Shown here: positions 1 to 9,758 of the stretch, piece by piece | Numbering within the stretch: position 1 is the first letter of the stretch | How the letters are laid out: each line of letters opens with the position of its first letter | Origin: Tubiluchus corallicola | Lineage: Eukaryota; Priapulida; Priapulimorpha; Priapulimorphida; Tubiluchidae | NCBI GenBank assembly: GCA_030141605.1 | Contig: JAQGDQ010001013.1 | Coordinates: 37,763 to 70,391, forward strand | Direction: 5' to 3' | DNA length: 32,629 bases | The notes under the pieces: model-generated | Seen by the model: the letters and a program-made list of their open reading frames with translations, nothing else | Database searches by the model: none | Told to the model about the DNA's origin: nothing | Translations under genes and position numbers: made by a program

Positions 1-38
1 CAGCTACATATTAGTATATTATATTAATATATTAATAT

Positions 39-436
39 TGTTACGAAGGCAGATTTTGACCAACCCCCTAATGTTAGTAATGGGTATGGTTGAGAAGCCC
101 AGTAATGCAAATGTACCTGTATAAAACAGAATGCATGCCGTAATTTGACGATTCCAACCTGGCCTTTCTGTCTGTAAGGGTGAATGCTGTAGGTTTGCTG
201 ATTTTTATTCCAAAGTCTGTTCACATGTCATGGGGCTACTGGTTGTGCATTAAAGTTTATTTTACATTCGTATTCTTTTTACTTTTCTCGTCTGCTGTAA
301 AGTATTTCATAACTTGTATGCCGCTCTATACATCCTGAGACGGATCCGCGCTGGAACCAGGATCCGTTACACTGGTGTCAGAAGTGGGATACATTCTGAG
401 GAGACGGATACGGCACTGGAACCCGGATCCGTTACA
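39..436 (+). mobile_element. LTR retrotransposon remnant (solo-LTR-like with primer site)
   Basis: The LTR runs from TGTTACG (39) to GTTACA (371), with a TATAAAA box near 120 and an ATTAAA at about 251 before the 3' part. Directly after it, TGGTGTCAGAAGTGGGAT (373-390) fits the complement of an animal tRNA-Leu 3' end, as in Ty3/gypsy-type primer sites. A second, diverged copy of the LTR's last ~40 bases ends at 436, so nearly all of the internal region has been lost. ATAT flanks both ends, compatible with a 4-bp target duplication. It interrupts a LINE fragment. The family assignment is an inference. Confidence 0.7.
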
Positions 437-590
437 ATATTAATATACATTAACAACCATACAAGTGGTAACACGCTTTTGTCAATGAGTTTTCTTTGGA
501 CACAACTTACAACACGATCGAATGCTTTAGTTGCATCCAGTAATAATACCGAGTGAATGCCTCTCTTAGAAGTTGAACAGTCAGTCACAG
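437..590 (-). pseudogene. LINE reverse transcriptase fragment
   Basis: The minus-strand translation contains VLLLDATKAFDRV followed by a KLIDKSVLPLV segment and LLMYIN. This is the palm region of non-LTR retrotransposon reverse transcriptases (the first catalytic Asp lies in the LLLDATKAFD motif). The frame is cut at 437 by the LTR insertion. In the right arm the same RT continues beyond the LTR into 31607-31710, showing the LTR inserted into an older LINE. No complete enzyme remains. Confidence 0.75.
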
Positions 591-699
591 GCTGTAGTAA
601 AACAATTAATACAGCACAGCAAACATCTAGGCAGATCAGGGATGCTAATTATAACAGGAAATCAGTGTACTGTTGGTACTGATGGATCAGGAATCATTT

Positions 700-1170
700 C
701 CTTCTTCAAAATCTCATTCCACCTGTTGTAGGCATTGAGGTATCCTCATTTATCAGAGCATTCCACCCACTTCTATCTGCAGCGAACAGCGTAAGTTCTT
801 CTACTCCTAAAGATAGATTTGGTTGAAGTTGTTGAACATCTTTATTTATCTTAGCCATCCAAGTTGTTTTAGGTTTACCAGGTGGTTTTTTGCAAGGTTT
901 TAAGGCTTCCTTTAAAGGCAATTCTTACTGGTGCTTCATTTGGTAATCTTAGAAGATGTCCTAGCCATCTTAATCTTCGGATCTTCACGTTTAAACTCCA
1001 ATAAATTTCTTTTGTTCTGGTGTATAAATCTTCGTTTCTGATTATGTATGGCCATCTTATTTTTAAAACTTTCCTAAGAAGACTTCTATGAAAATGTGTC
1101 AAGCTGCTTTTCTTGAGTAATTGCTAAACCCCAAGTTTTACTGTTGTACATAAATATGCTTGTAACGTAA
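700..1170 (-). pseudogene. LINE C-terminal fragment, frameshifted
   Basis: Minus-strand reading gives HRSLLRKVLKIRWPYII, then RRLRWLGHLLRLPNEAPVRI, and in another frame KPPGKPKTTW. This series (LRWxGHxxR followed by GxPxxTW) is typical of the C-terminal tail after the RT domain of many LINEs. A frameshift near 900 breaks it. It lies 5' of the RT fragment on that strand, the reverse of the normal order, so it is a separate insertion or a rearranged piece. The 591-699 gap holds nothing else I recognise. Confidence 0.7.
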
Positions 1171-1407
1171 GCATTAAATAATCACTTCCTATCAACGCTC
1201 TACTCCGTCTCCGTTGTCACGGCACGTGCAACGTCATTTTCGTACATTGTTGTACACTGCAGTTACGTAGAGTTTAATGTCGCCAGACAATGCTAGTAGG
1301 TGATCATCAAGTACGCAGGATTCCTGTAATCTGTAAGCTCTAATCCAGGGTTACAGGACTAAGTTAAATTTCATGTCTTTACACGACAAATGAGAATCAT
1401 CAGAATC

Positions 1408-2056
1408 AGAATTACATAACTGACATAATCGTTCATTAAATGGGACACTTTCATAATTTCAATGTAAAAACAGATGCATCTCATTCTGGATAGCATCAGA
1501 ATTACATAACTGACGTAATCGTTCATTAAATGGGATACTTTCATAATTTCAATGTAAAAACAGATGCATCTCATTCTGGATAGCATCAGAATTACATAAC
1601 TGACATAATCGTTCATTAAATGGGACACTTTCATAATTTCAATGTAACAACAGATGCATCTCATCCTGGATAGCATCAGAATTACATAACTGACATAATC
1701 GTTCATTAAATGGGAGACTTTCATAATTTTAATGTAAAAACAGATGCATCTCATCCTGGATAGCATCAGAATTACATAACTCACATAATCATTCATTAAA
1801 TGGGACACTTTCATAATTTCAATGTAACAACAGATGCATCTCATCCTGGATAGCATCAGAATTACATAACTAACATAATCGTTCATTAAATGGGACGCTT
1901 TCATAATTTCAATGCAACAACAGATGCATCTCATCCTGGATAGCATCAGAATTACATAACTGACATAATCGTTCCTTAAATAGGACACTTTCATAATTTC
2001 AATGCAACAACAGATTCATCTCATCCTGGATGGCATCAGAATTACATAACTGGATA
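1408..2056. repeat. 90-bp minisatellite, about 7 units
   Basis: AATTACATAACTGACATAAT recurs every 90 bp (at about 1411, 1501, 1591, 1681, 1771, 1861, 1951, 2041). The period is a multiple of three, so the minus strand stays open as a 30-residue repeat through 1371-1994. I regard that ORF as a by-product, because the repeat has no start context or partner exon. The right arm array has about one unit fewer. Confidence 0.9.
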
Positions 2057-2515
2057 CGTTATGGTTTCAGACAGAACAAACGTACATTGTGTTGTAGTGA
2101 CCACGTGATTAAATCCAAAATGAAGCTCAGTATCATTTCATGAATCCTTTTCTTCATTTACAAAGATTAAATCAAGCATATTAACAATTATGTTAGTTAG
2201 GTATGCATAGTTAATAAATTATAAGAAAGTTATAACATCAGTTTCAAACACTTTGAATTCAAATTAGAAAACTGAAATTCAACGGTTTTGTTCATTGTGA
2301 AAAAAGAATCCATTGTTAATAATCAATTAGAATTATTTCATTTCTCTTACAGTAACTTAATTAACCCATATAAAAATGTGTTGCAAAAAATGGAATTAGA
2401 ATTCGAGAATTGTCAGTAGGCTAGTTTAATAAAATTCTAGAAGCTATAGATAATGTCAAGCCATAGATAAAGATATGATAGACAGTGCATTGTTGATCGA
2501 TATTTATTAATTGTT
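2057..2515. other. AT-rich unassigned DNA
   Basis: I see no coding signal, tRNA-like fold or clear mobile-element end. It is conserved in the right arm with scattered substitutions (for example the run of A's near 2380 differs). Confidence 0.5.
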
Positions 2516-2750
2516 TACAATGCATATTGTTGTATTCATTGTTTTTAGTGCAGCTGGTTGTATTAATGGTTTATGGTGCAGACGGTTGTATTAGTGGTTT
2601 ATAGTGCATACGGTTGTATTAAATGTTTATGGTGCATACGGTTGTATTAATTGTTTATGGTGCATACGGTTGTATTAATTGTTTATGGTGCATACGGTTG
2701 TTTTAATGGTTTATAGTGCATACGGTTGTATTAATTGTTTACAGTTCCAG
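2516..2750. repeat. 28-bp minisatellite just upstream of gene A
   Basis: About eight units of the form TGCATACGGTTGTATTAATT + GTTTATGG end about 30 bp before the gene A start codon. The right arm (28919-29150) has about the same number. Because it occupies the likely promoter or 5' UTR of gene A, it may influence transcription; that is inference only. Confidence 0.85.
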
Positions 2751-2780
2751 CCGCTGTGTGGCAGTGCTATTCGAATGATA

Positions 2781-2978
2781 ATGGCGACGTTTAATAAGCC
2801 TTTCACTGCCAAACAAAGACAAGTATGGCATGGGACGCCATGTTCCTGGGCCATAATTTTAAACACACAGGAGGACTGGAAGATCTTATTTACTCTGTGT
2901 GTTTTAGCCGCCATTTTTACACCTAGTTCTCTGCAATTTTGGGAATCCACGTGCACAACCATTCCCATCGATGAGCAG
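2781..2978 (+). CDS. Gene A exon 1: leader and signal segment of LRR membrane protein
   Basis: The exon encodes 66 residues beginning MATFNKPF and ending TTIPIDEQ. I chose ATG 2781 (context ATAATGG, A at -3 and G at +4); ATG 2775 two codons upstream is the alternative. A hydrophobic stretch at residues 35-49 (ILFTLCVLAAIF) after a charged ~30-residue leader should act as signal peptide or anchor. The exon ends CAG|GTACTG, phase 0. Support comes from the paralog B, which encodes FTLC..., TIPDDLQVSGC in one uninterrupted exon; A gives FTLC..., TIPIDEQ|VPRC across this junction. The reading frame stays open upstream only because the 28-bp minisatellite lacks stops there. No homolog outside the window is recognised. 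Confidence 0.7.
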
Positions 2979-3510
2979 GTACTGTAGAGGGGGCATAGGC
3001 CCTTTTTTGGTTTTAATTTAGTTCTCAATTACTGCCACGGTGCTGCCACCTGTTTGTTTATTTAGTAGGCTTTTTACCTTTTACAATAGTCACACTTTTA
3101 AGTCATGGTCACACGGTCTTTCGTGAGCAATAGCTGTAGTAGTTGTATGACATTTTACCCGTCTTTTGGTTCTCTTCGCCATTGCTCTATTTTTCTGACT
3201 GTGATGAGCATTATGACTGTAAATTTCTTGTGAATTTATTGTTGTGACATTGTTGTTGTTCTTAAGGCAACTTGGAGTTCTCATTCCTGTCATTGTAACT
3301 ATTAAAGGCTCTAACGACGTAAGTTATTGTTAATTACTTTCAATATAGTCTTTATAATTTTTATATCAGTTCTTAGTCATAGCAATATATTTAATCGTGC
3401 AACTAATTTTCTTCTACTCAATGCAAATTAAACTAAATGTTAATAATTGTCTTTCAGAATAAAGAAACTTTTGGTCAACACGTTAAACTGGTGTTTTGTA
3501 TCCATTTCAG
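2979..3510 (+). other. Gene A intron 1
   Basis: The 532-bp intron starts GTACTG and ends TTTCAG, preceded by a pyrimidine-rich tract near 3490-3507. I see no embedded element. The paralog B lacks this intron. Confidence 0.65.
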
Positions 3511-4009
3511 GTACCGCGGTGTAAATACGACCAAAGCTTCCCGTATCCCGAAGAATGTGACGTGAACTGTCCAAATACCACGGAAGAAGAACTTACCATG
3601 AGGAGCATCATGCTACAAGGTCATATTAATTCCTTCACGGTCGAATTCTATCTTGAAAAGCGGTTACCTGAAAACTTCCTATTAGGGAAAGTGTTGAGGC
3701 AGGTGGTTATAGAATCCACAGAACTGACGGACATTTCAGAAAACGACATTATGGCTCAGGTGACGGATAGTATTGCAATCAAGGGAAATGAGGAACTCAC
3801 AAATATACATCCCAGAGCTTTTGGCAATCAGCCAGATATGACTGTGTTGGAGATATCTAATAATCCTGTTTTAAGGACATTGGTGCTGGATTTTTCAACC
3901 AATCCAAAGCTGAGTAGACTAGTAGTAAAACACAATCCTATACGGCATATGGACAGGCCTATATTTCATAGCAATATGCCTTTCGAAGAGGTGACCATAA
4001 TGTTGCTTG
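3511..4009 (+). CDS. Gene A exon 2: LRR ectodomain
   Basis: The exon encodes 166 residues plus one base (phase 1), from VPRCKYDQ to VTIMLLG. An N-terminal Cys cluster (RC, EEC, VNC) looks like an LRR N-cap. It is followed by about four LRR-like segments, e.g. ELTNIHPRAFGNQPDM, LEISNNPVLRTLVLDF and KLSRLVVKHNPIRHM. Borders are TTTCAG|GTACC and CTTG|GTAAGT. Splicing to 6607 restores Gly and leads into the LRRCT motif, so the structure is well supported. Compared with the right-arm copy I count five differences in 499 bp, four of them silent (one V to I), as expected for a gene under protein-level constraint. Likely role: extracellular binding or adhesion; the ligand is unknown. There is no TIR domain, so it is not a Toll receptor. 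Confidence 0.85.
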
Positions 4010-4103
4010 GTAAGTCAGAATCTTATTTTGTTGCAAAGGAAAATTACCTGTATTCTGCTAAGAATCGCTAATTTTCAGAAAACTCTGCTTTATTTTTCCC
4101 TTA

Positions 4104-4344
4104 TCTCTAGAGGTAACGCGCCCGCTTTCCGTCTGGGAGGTCGTGAGTTCGAACCAGCGGCCGGGTCATACCAAACACTTTAAAAATGGTACCTGCTTTG
4201 CCCTGCCTGACGCGTGGTATTTGGGGTAAAAGTAGGATAATAATAGTCTCTGTTATGTAGTTGTAGGTTGTTATTTACAGTTGGCGATAATAGCTCTTTG
4301 AGCTAATGTTGTTTACCCAAAAGCCGACTTTAAATAAAGATTAT
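4104..4344 (+). mobile_element. tRNA-derived SINE in gene A intron 2
   Basis: The 5' part looks tRNA-like: GGTAACGCGCCCGC (A-box region) and GAGTTCGAACC at 4145-4155 (B box), spaced as in a polymerase III promoter. A non-tRNA body follows, ending AAATAAAG and then a long ATT-rich tail. The tail merges with the microsatellite at 4341-4535, a common outcome of SINE tail expansion. The copy is mirrored at about 27325-27565. Confidence 0.7.
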
Positions 4345-4364
4345 TATTATTATTATTATTATTG

Positions 4365-4409
<45 letters not shown>

Positions 4410-4535
4410 GTATTAGTATTAGTATTAGTATTAGTATTATTATTATTATTATTATTATTATTGTTATTATTATTATTATTATTTTTATTATTGTTATTAT
4501 TAATATTATTATTATTATTATTATTTTTATTATCT
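4341..4535. repeat. (TTA)n microsatellite with (TTAGTA)n block
   Basis: ATT triplets run almost without break, with a block alternating TTA and GTA near 4407-4437. It probably grew from the SINE tail. Open frames across it (poly-Leu, poly-Ile) are artefacts of the period of three. Confidence 0.95.
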
Positions 4536-4678
4536 GCAAATCTCAGAAAACTTATGCGACTTCTTTACTATTCGTTTTTGACAAAAATATGAGGCACTGG
4601 CAGTTGCTATAAACTTGCACGTGAAACGGATTCTTGACCGGAAATGTCCCAGATGGAGTTTTAATCCATGGTCTAGAT

Positions 4679-5178
4679 CAGGGGTGTGCAAATTGCGGCT
4701 CGCGGGCCCCATGCGGCCCGCCGAGAGAACTTGTGCGGCCCGTGAAGAGATTTGTCAACCTAATGAAAGTGCGGCCCGGGCGATTAATTGAGTGTATCCA
4801 GCTGAAGTCCGTGCCACGATCCCAAAGATAGTGCGGGTAGTTTTTTCTACTAGATCGGATGCTATTAACCCTTACAAGACGGTTGTAGCTTAATGTCACT
4901 GTACTACACAAACTGTGTGATATACATTACTAATATGCATTGTAATGAAATTACCACTATCTGTCCTGAAAGTAAAAATATATGGTTTGTAATATAAATT
5001 TTAATAACTTCTGAAATAGTTACTTGAGTGTAGTACTAATGATGTACGCAGGTCGGATGCAAAAAAATCGTTATTAGGCCTTTCTGTACTTGGCTCCTTG
5101 GTCAAACTGCCTGTGGCCCGCAGGAATTGTGGGAAAGTTTAATGTGGCCCGGCTAGTCAGATAATTTGCACACCCCTG
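4679..5178 (+). mobile_element. hAT-type MITE (copy 1)
   Basis: Terminal inverted repeats are CAGGGGTGTGCAAATT and AATTTGCACACCCCTG. The flanking 8-mers GTCTAGAT and ATCTAGAT match at seven of eight positions, consistent with the 8-bp target duplication of hAT elements. The interior has several GCGGCCCG motifs and no transposase. A related copy of opposite orientation lies at 7669-8150. Confidence 0.85.
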
Positions 5179-5299
5179 ATCTAGATGATGAGTTTAGGAT
5201 TGATATCACTCCGCATTGGAACCTTGTATTGTTAATCAGTTGTACGTCGAGTTAAATTGTATGCCTAGGAGCGTGCGGGAAAGCCAATAATTGCCTTGA

Positions 5300-5390
5300 A
5301 AAAGTTATAGCTGAGTAACCAGTCTACTAGGTGATAAAAATTTAGTGGATGTGGGTTCAAATCTCCTTTGCGCCCCCGTTTTTCCCCCAC
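5300..5390 (+). other. tRNA-like or SINE relic
   Basis: TATAGCTGAGTAACCAG resembles an A box, and GGGTTCAAATCTCC about 40 bp downstream resembles a B box. I could not form a good acceptor stem or T stem, so it is probably a decayed tRNA-derived repeat and not a tRNA gene. The rest of 5179-5790 shows nothing else recognisable. Confidence 0.35.
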
Positions 5391-5790
5391 TACGTGTTTA
5401 TTCATTTTTCCGTCTTTTCATTTTAGGGACTTTTTGAATAAATTAAATAATTGTTTTAGTAAGTTATGTTGTCGTGAAGCTTACGATTTCTTTATCTCAT
5501 TTTTTATTAGTTCTTAATTATGATCATTAATCATATTATTACGTTCTCTTGTTAAAACATTAAAAATCCCGCACAAATAATTTCAGCTATAAAATAAGTT
5601 TATTTCTTTATATACAGTCTAAACTTTCACCTTGAATTAGTATGCATAACATTTACCTTCATTGAATTGCTGGCTTCCTGGCTTCATGGAAAAAACTTAC
5701 CTGGTCAATTGGTTTTCAGAGATCATTGAGTAAGCATGTGACTTAAACTGAGAGAGCAACGTATAGTGTTGTTAATGAGTTATATAAATA

Positions 5791-5849
5791 AAGCTCACCT
5801 GTATTCTACTTGAATTCTACCTGTATTCTCGTGTCTTAGCAATTACCTT
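5791..5849 (+). repeat. 59-bp direct repeat, copy 1
   Basis: This segment (AAGCTCACCTGTATTCTACT ...) recurs at 6511-6569 with four or so substitutions. Together with the duplicated splice acceptor (6446-6500 and 6579-6634) it shows that a piece of intron 2 ending at the exon 3 border was tandemly duplicated, and that the LINE at 5850-6440 later landed inside the first copy. Confidence 0.8.
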
Positions 5850-6440
5850 ATCAGGACCACACACCGCCAATATTTAAAAGACTAAACTTTCTAAACATTT
5901 ACGACATTAATAAGTTCCAAACTGCCATTTTCATGTACAAATTCTCTCATAAATTATTGCCTCCCTTATTTACTGATTATTTTTGTTTGAATGCTGAGAT
6001 ACATAATTACGGCACACGTTATAGACTTAACTATCACTACATACAGTGCAACACAAATGTTAGAAATGTTTCTATTAAATACAATGGCCCTTACATATGG
6101 AATTCAATTGCTCCAGCTATTAAAAATGCCAACTCGCTGTCCATATTTAAAAAAATATAAATTAAACTTACTTGAAACATATAACTGATAACTCAATCAT
6201 GATTTGTTGTTTTTCATTTTCAAAAACTTCCCCTCTAGTATAATAATATTTTTATCACTTCCCACCCGTATTTATATTTGTATATATTGTAATGTTGTAT
6301 CTGTATATATTATAATTTTTTTCGTAACTAATTCTAGTGGCCTACCATAAGCTAGCTTCTTAGGTCTCTAGCGCAGAATTCATGAATTGTATCATAATTT
6401 TGTATTAACAAAACCTGATTATCGTGCGCATGTAAAAAAA
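5850..6440 (+). mobile_element. LINE 3' end (CR1/L2/Jockey-like C-terminus and 3' UTR)
   Basis: A frame from about 5856 to 6160 reads TPPIFKRLNFLNIYDINKFQ ... MYKFSHKLLPPLF ... IHNYGTRY ... IKYNGPYIWNSIAPAIKN ... FKKI, then stop. The pattern (LPP.F, IH.Y.TR, GP.IWNSI...IK, FKK) is the conserved tail after the RT domain in CR1/L2-like LINEs. A 3' UTR of about 280 bp follows and ends in a short A run. The element is truncated at its 5' end and cannot move by itself. The right-arm copy lies at about 25232-25822. Confidence 0.75.
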
Positions 6441-6445
6441 ACTTT

Positions 6446-6500
6446 TTCATGTATGTATAATGGATTTTGACAGGTAACGAACTAATATGCGATAATGATT
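6446..6500 (+). promoter_or_regulatory. Decoy splice acceptor, copy of the exon 3 border
   Basis: ATTTTGACAG|GTAACGAACTAAT at 6474 duplicates the true acceptor ATTTTCACAG|GTAACGAACTAAT at 6607. The downstream copy is only about 25 bp long. If used, translation would run NELICDND... and then stop at the sequence around the real acceptor (HR then TAA), giving a protein without the full LRRCT, membrane helix and tail. The same decoy is kept at 25197 in the right arm. Usage is unknown. Confidence 0.55.
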
Positions 6501-6606
6501 TTAAAAAATTAAGCTCACTTGTATTTTACTTGAATTCTACCTGTATTCTAGTGTCTTGGCAATTACCTTTAGAACATCTTCATATATGTATAATGAATTT
6601 TCACAG

Positions 6607-7055
6607 GTAACGAACTAATCTGCGATTGCGACATCCTGTGGACGAAAACCGAAGCTTGGTCCGAAAGTGTAGTTGATTGTAATACGCCAGCCATGCTAGA
6701 TGCTGAAATTGTGGACTTCGACTGCGAACTACCAAACGTGACCATAGAGACCCTCACAGAAACCACAGTCAACGATACGAACGACACAGAATCCACTCCG
6801 GAGGAGGTCAGTCAAAAGGGAGTCGCATCGACAGCAAAGACACCGGCGAGTTACCTTTCCGCCATTTTGATGGTCGTTGCCGGGATTGGAGCAATGATTC
6901 TTTTGACTATTTTGCTGTTAGTGGTGATGCTGTACCGCAGGAGAAGGCAGAGGGCTTTATCCGAGGCTAGTGGTACAACAGCTGAAAGCAGTCTAAACCA
7001 GACTACAACAGATGATTCGGGCCGGACTTTCCAGTCCAGAAGTTCCGAATCCTAG
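6607..7055 (+). CDS. Gene A exon 3: LRRCT, membrane helix, cytoplasmic tail
   Basis: The exon enters in phase 1 and encodes 148 residues to TAG 7053-7055. NELICDCDILW ... VVDC ... DFDCE is an LRR C-terminal capping domain with four cysteines. A Thr/Asn-rich stalk follows with sequons NVT and NDT. A membrane helix spans residues 315-342 of the 381-aa product (YLSAILMVVAGIG...LLLVVML), closed by the stop-transfer run YRRRRQR. The 39-aa tail is rich in Ser/Thr with no domain I recognise. Predicted type I membrane protein; the tail is too short for a kinase or TIR domain. Right-arm differences include S/T in the stalk and R/Q in the tail. Confidence 0.85.
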
Positions 7056-7668
7056 TTAATTCGTCAATCAGTTTGGTTGAATATCATCATTAGTTTTATC
7101 CAGTTAAGGTAGCGAACTCGTTAATGGATCAGCGCATCTTTAATATAGTTAATTTATACTTGATTTTTGCCACCTTGCAAACTGCAAATCTGCGGAATTA
7201 TTACGGTCACATGAAAGTTCGGATGCCACGCGAAAGAGCCCTTACGTACGAAAACCCAGCCACCCACTAGCGGAGAAACTAGCGCAGTAAATACTAAACG
7301 GAGTAAAGGGCTTTCCACACTTGAGTGAAGCTTAAGCTATGTGAACGCGAGTGAAAACTAGTTCATAAAACTTTCTCATAGATTTTCTGATCGAGACTCA
7401 ATCAGGCGTCCACGATAGATTTCCTGATCGAAGATCAATCATTACCTTTTCCATAAACTTTTGCAATACAATGTCACAGTGACCATGAACACTAGTGCTG
7501 TTTACTGTTCCTAAAATAGCAACAAAATTACGATAACAACTGCAAATTTCTGCAGAAATGTAATAATCAAAACGTTCTGGCTACAAAGTAACTTTAATAA
7601 CAGCAGATTGGGATCGATTATTGTTTATTCAAGTTTAAAAAATGAAACTCACCCGGCATTGTCTAATT
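7056..7668 (+). other. Gene A 3' flank
   Basis: No gene is seen. An AATAAA is not obvious just after the stop. A small inverted repeat pairs GAGCCCTTAC (about 7226) with GTAAAGGGCTTT (about 7305). Two imperfect direct repeats of ATAGATTTYCTGATCGA occur at about 7378 and 7416. All are also present in the right arm (24006-24615). Confidence 0.4.
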
Positions 7669-8150
7669 CAGAGGTGTGCAAATTATCTGACTAGCCGGGT
7701 CACATTAAACTTTCCCACAATTCCTGCGGGCCACATGCAGTTTGATCAAGGAGTCACGTACAGAAAGGCCTAATAACGATTTTTTTTGCATCCGACCTGC
7801 GTACATCATTACTACTACACTCAAGAAACCATTTTAGAAGTTATTAAAATTTATATTACAAACCATATATTTCTACTTTCAGGACAGATAGTGGTAATTT
7901 CATTACAATGCATATTAGTAATGTGTATCACACAGTCTGTGTAGTAAAGTGACATTAAGCTACAACCGTCTTGTAAGGGTTAATGGTATCTGATCTAGTA
8001 GAAAAACTACCTGCACTATATTTGGGATCGTGGCACGGACTTCAGCTGGATACACTCAATTAATCGCCCGGGCCGCACTTTCATTAGGTTGACAAATCTC
8101 TTCGCGGGCCGCACAAATTCTCTCGGTGGGCCGCAATTTGCACACCCCTG
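7669..8150 (-). mobile_element. hAT-type MITE (copy 2)
   Basis: Ends are CAGAGGTGTGCAAATT and AATTTGCACACCCCTG. Flanking 8-mers are GTCTAATT and GTCTAGTG (six of eight alike). The interior is the reverse complement of copy 1 at 4679-5178, with a deletion of the GGGCCCCATGCGG segment near one end. There is no coding capacity. Confidence 0.8.
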
Positions 8151-8260
8151 GTCTAGTGGGAAAAAATTCCATTCTTGGGTAAATGGTTTGAATTATCTGA
8201 CTTCTAGAAAGTTCTATGTAAAGTTCAACCATAGACATAATAGACACTGTATTAATAAAG

Positions 8261-9112
8261 GCACGTTCAGACTAGCAAGTTTTCTCGCCAAGTGAACTCG
8301 CTAAGTAACTCGCAAGCATGTCTAGACTAGAAAGCCAAGCCTGCTGTGAGTTACTCTTCGAGAGTAAGCCCGAGCTGACGCTGCCTTCCCTTTTCACTGC
8401 TAGAAGTACCGAAAGTAACTCGCTGAGGCGTTCACACTAGACAGTAACTCGCCGAGGCGTTCACACTAGACAGTAACTCGTCGGGAAGTTCACACTAGAC
8501 AGTAACTCGTCGAGGAGTTCACACTAGACAGTAACTTGCCGAGGCGTTCACAGTAAACAGTAACTCGCCGAGGTATTCACACTAGACAGTAACTCGTCGA
8601 GGAGTTCACACTAGACAGTAACTCGTCGAGGAGTTCACACTAGACAGTAACTCGTCAAGGAGTTCACACTAGACAGTAACTCGTCAAGGAGTTCACACTA
8701 AACAGTAACTCGTCGAGGCGTTCACACTAGACAGTAACTCGTCGGGGAGTTCACACTAGACAGTAACTTTCCGAGGCGTTCACAGTAAACAGTAACTCGC
8801 CGAGGTATTCACACTAGACAGTAACTCGTCGAGGAGTTCACACTAAACAGTAACTCGTCGAGGCATTCACACTAGACAGTAACTCGTAGAGGAGTTCACA
8901 CTAGGCAGTAACTCGTCGAGGAGTTCACACGAGACAGTAACTCTCCAAGGCGTTCACACTAGGCAGTAACTTACCGAGGCATTCACAGTAAACAGTAACT
9001 CGCAGTAATTCGCAATTTTTTGCCGATAGTAACTCGTAAACCGCGTTCACACTTGCGAGTTTACTCTCAGAGAAAAAACTCGCGGCAGAAAGCTCGCTAG
9101 TCTGAACATGTT
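8261..9112. mobile_element. Fold-back/MITE-like element filled with a 29-bp minisatellite
   Basis: The ends GCACGTTCAGACTAGCAAG (8261) and CTAGTCTGAACATG (about 9097-9110) are inverted copies. Between them about 21 units of a 29-bp repeat (ACAGTAACTCGTCGAGGAGT + TCACACTAG) run from about 8405 to 9005. Each unit contains the near-palindrome AACTCGTCGAGGAGTT. The right-arm version has about 10 units. I see no ORF with coding character. The family is not recognised. Confidence 0.7.
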
Positions 9113-9565
9113 TACAGTGCGTGCCAAAGTCTTTGCATCATTAATTTTCTTTACCAAATGAAATAACACACGCCTCGCCGTCAAACAAAGACAATGTGAA
9201 ACAGCATAGACGTTTGCATTATCTAAAAACAGGCAGGTTAACCGGAACATCCTGTTACCTCTCCATGTTTAAGCCACCCCTTTTCTAGCTAGTCCACTAG
9301 GGTATCTTGTACAACCAGTCCTATGCTACTTCGAGCAATGAAACGACTTAGTGCAGACATTACGAACACGAGCTCAATCATTCCATGCTTTCTAGTTTAA
9401 ATGATTCACATTCTTATTATATTTTTCGGAAGTGGTGCTGACAAGCCACTGGCGTAGCAGTGTCTAGTTTTTTTGCTGGATTGCTGCTGCGTTTACCCGT
9501 CTGAAGGCAGATTTCTTTTATTTTAGAATTCTGCCTGCCCAATGTCTACAATAGACGTGTCGGGT
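9113..9565. other. Unassigned DNA
   Basis: I found no gene or clear element here. The open frame at 9047-9250 on the minus strand overlaps the fold-back end and is not protein-like. The sequence is conserved at 22430-22875 in the right arm. Confidence 0.4.
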
Positions 9566-9607
9566 GTATGATGTTGTTGTTGTTGTTGATGATGACGACG
9601 ATGATGG
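9566..9607. repeat. Short CAN-triplet microsatellite (unexpanded allele)
   Basis: The minus strand reads CAT CAT CGT CGT CAT CAT then five CAA. The matching site in the right arm (21952-22415) is about 434 bp longer. This is probably close to the starting state. Confidence 0.85.
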
Positions 9608-9758
9608 GGGTTAACCCGGAAATTCCTCAAAAAACATTTAAATTGAGAGCAAAACTCAATACTACTCTTTTCAAGAAGGGTGGAAATTTGAAGAAAAATT
9701 TGATACTTTAAAGAGGGAGAAGCGCGGAATGTCCGCCGTTCCTAAATTACTTTAGTAA

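Noticed and set aside
1371-1994. 207-residue open frame of 30-aa repeats (and its partner at 29672-30253)
   Set aside because: The 90-bp minisatellite period is a multiple of three, so a frame stays open by chance. No start context or flanking exon was found, and copy number differs between arms.
2711-3028. Minus-strand 105-residue frame overlapping gene A exon 1
   Set aside because: Antisense shadow; the plus-strand reading is supported by paralog B and by splice sites.
3496-4071. Gene A LRR as a stand-alone 191-aa protein
   Set aside because: The apparent start is a TTG upstream of a splice acceptor and the end lies past a GTAAGT donor; splicing to 6607 gives the expected LRRCT.
5300-5390. 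Functional tRNA gene
   Set aside because: A- and B-box-like motifs are present, but no acceptor or T stem pairs well.
3511-7055. Toll-type receptor
   Set aside because: It has an LRR ectodomain and membrane helix, but the 39-aa tail has no TIR domain.
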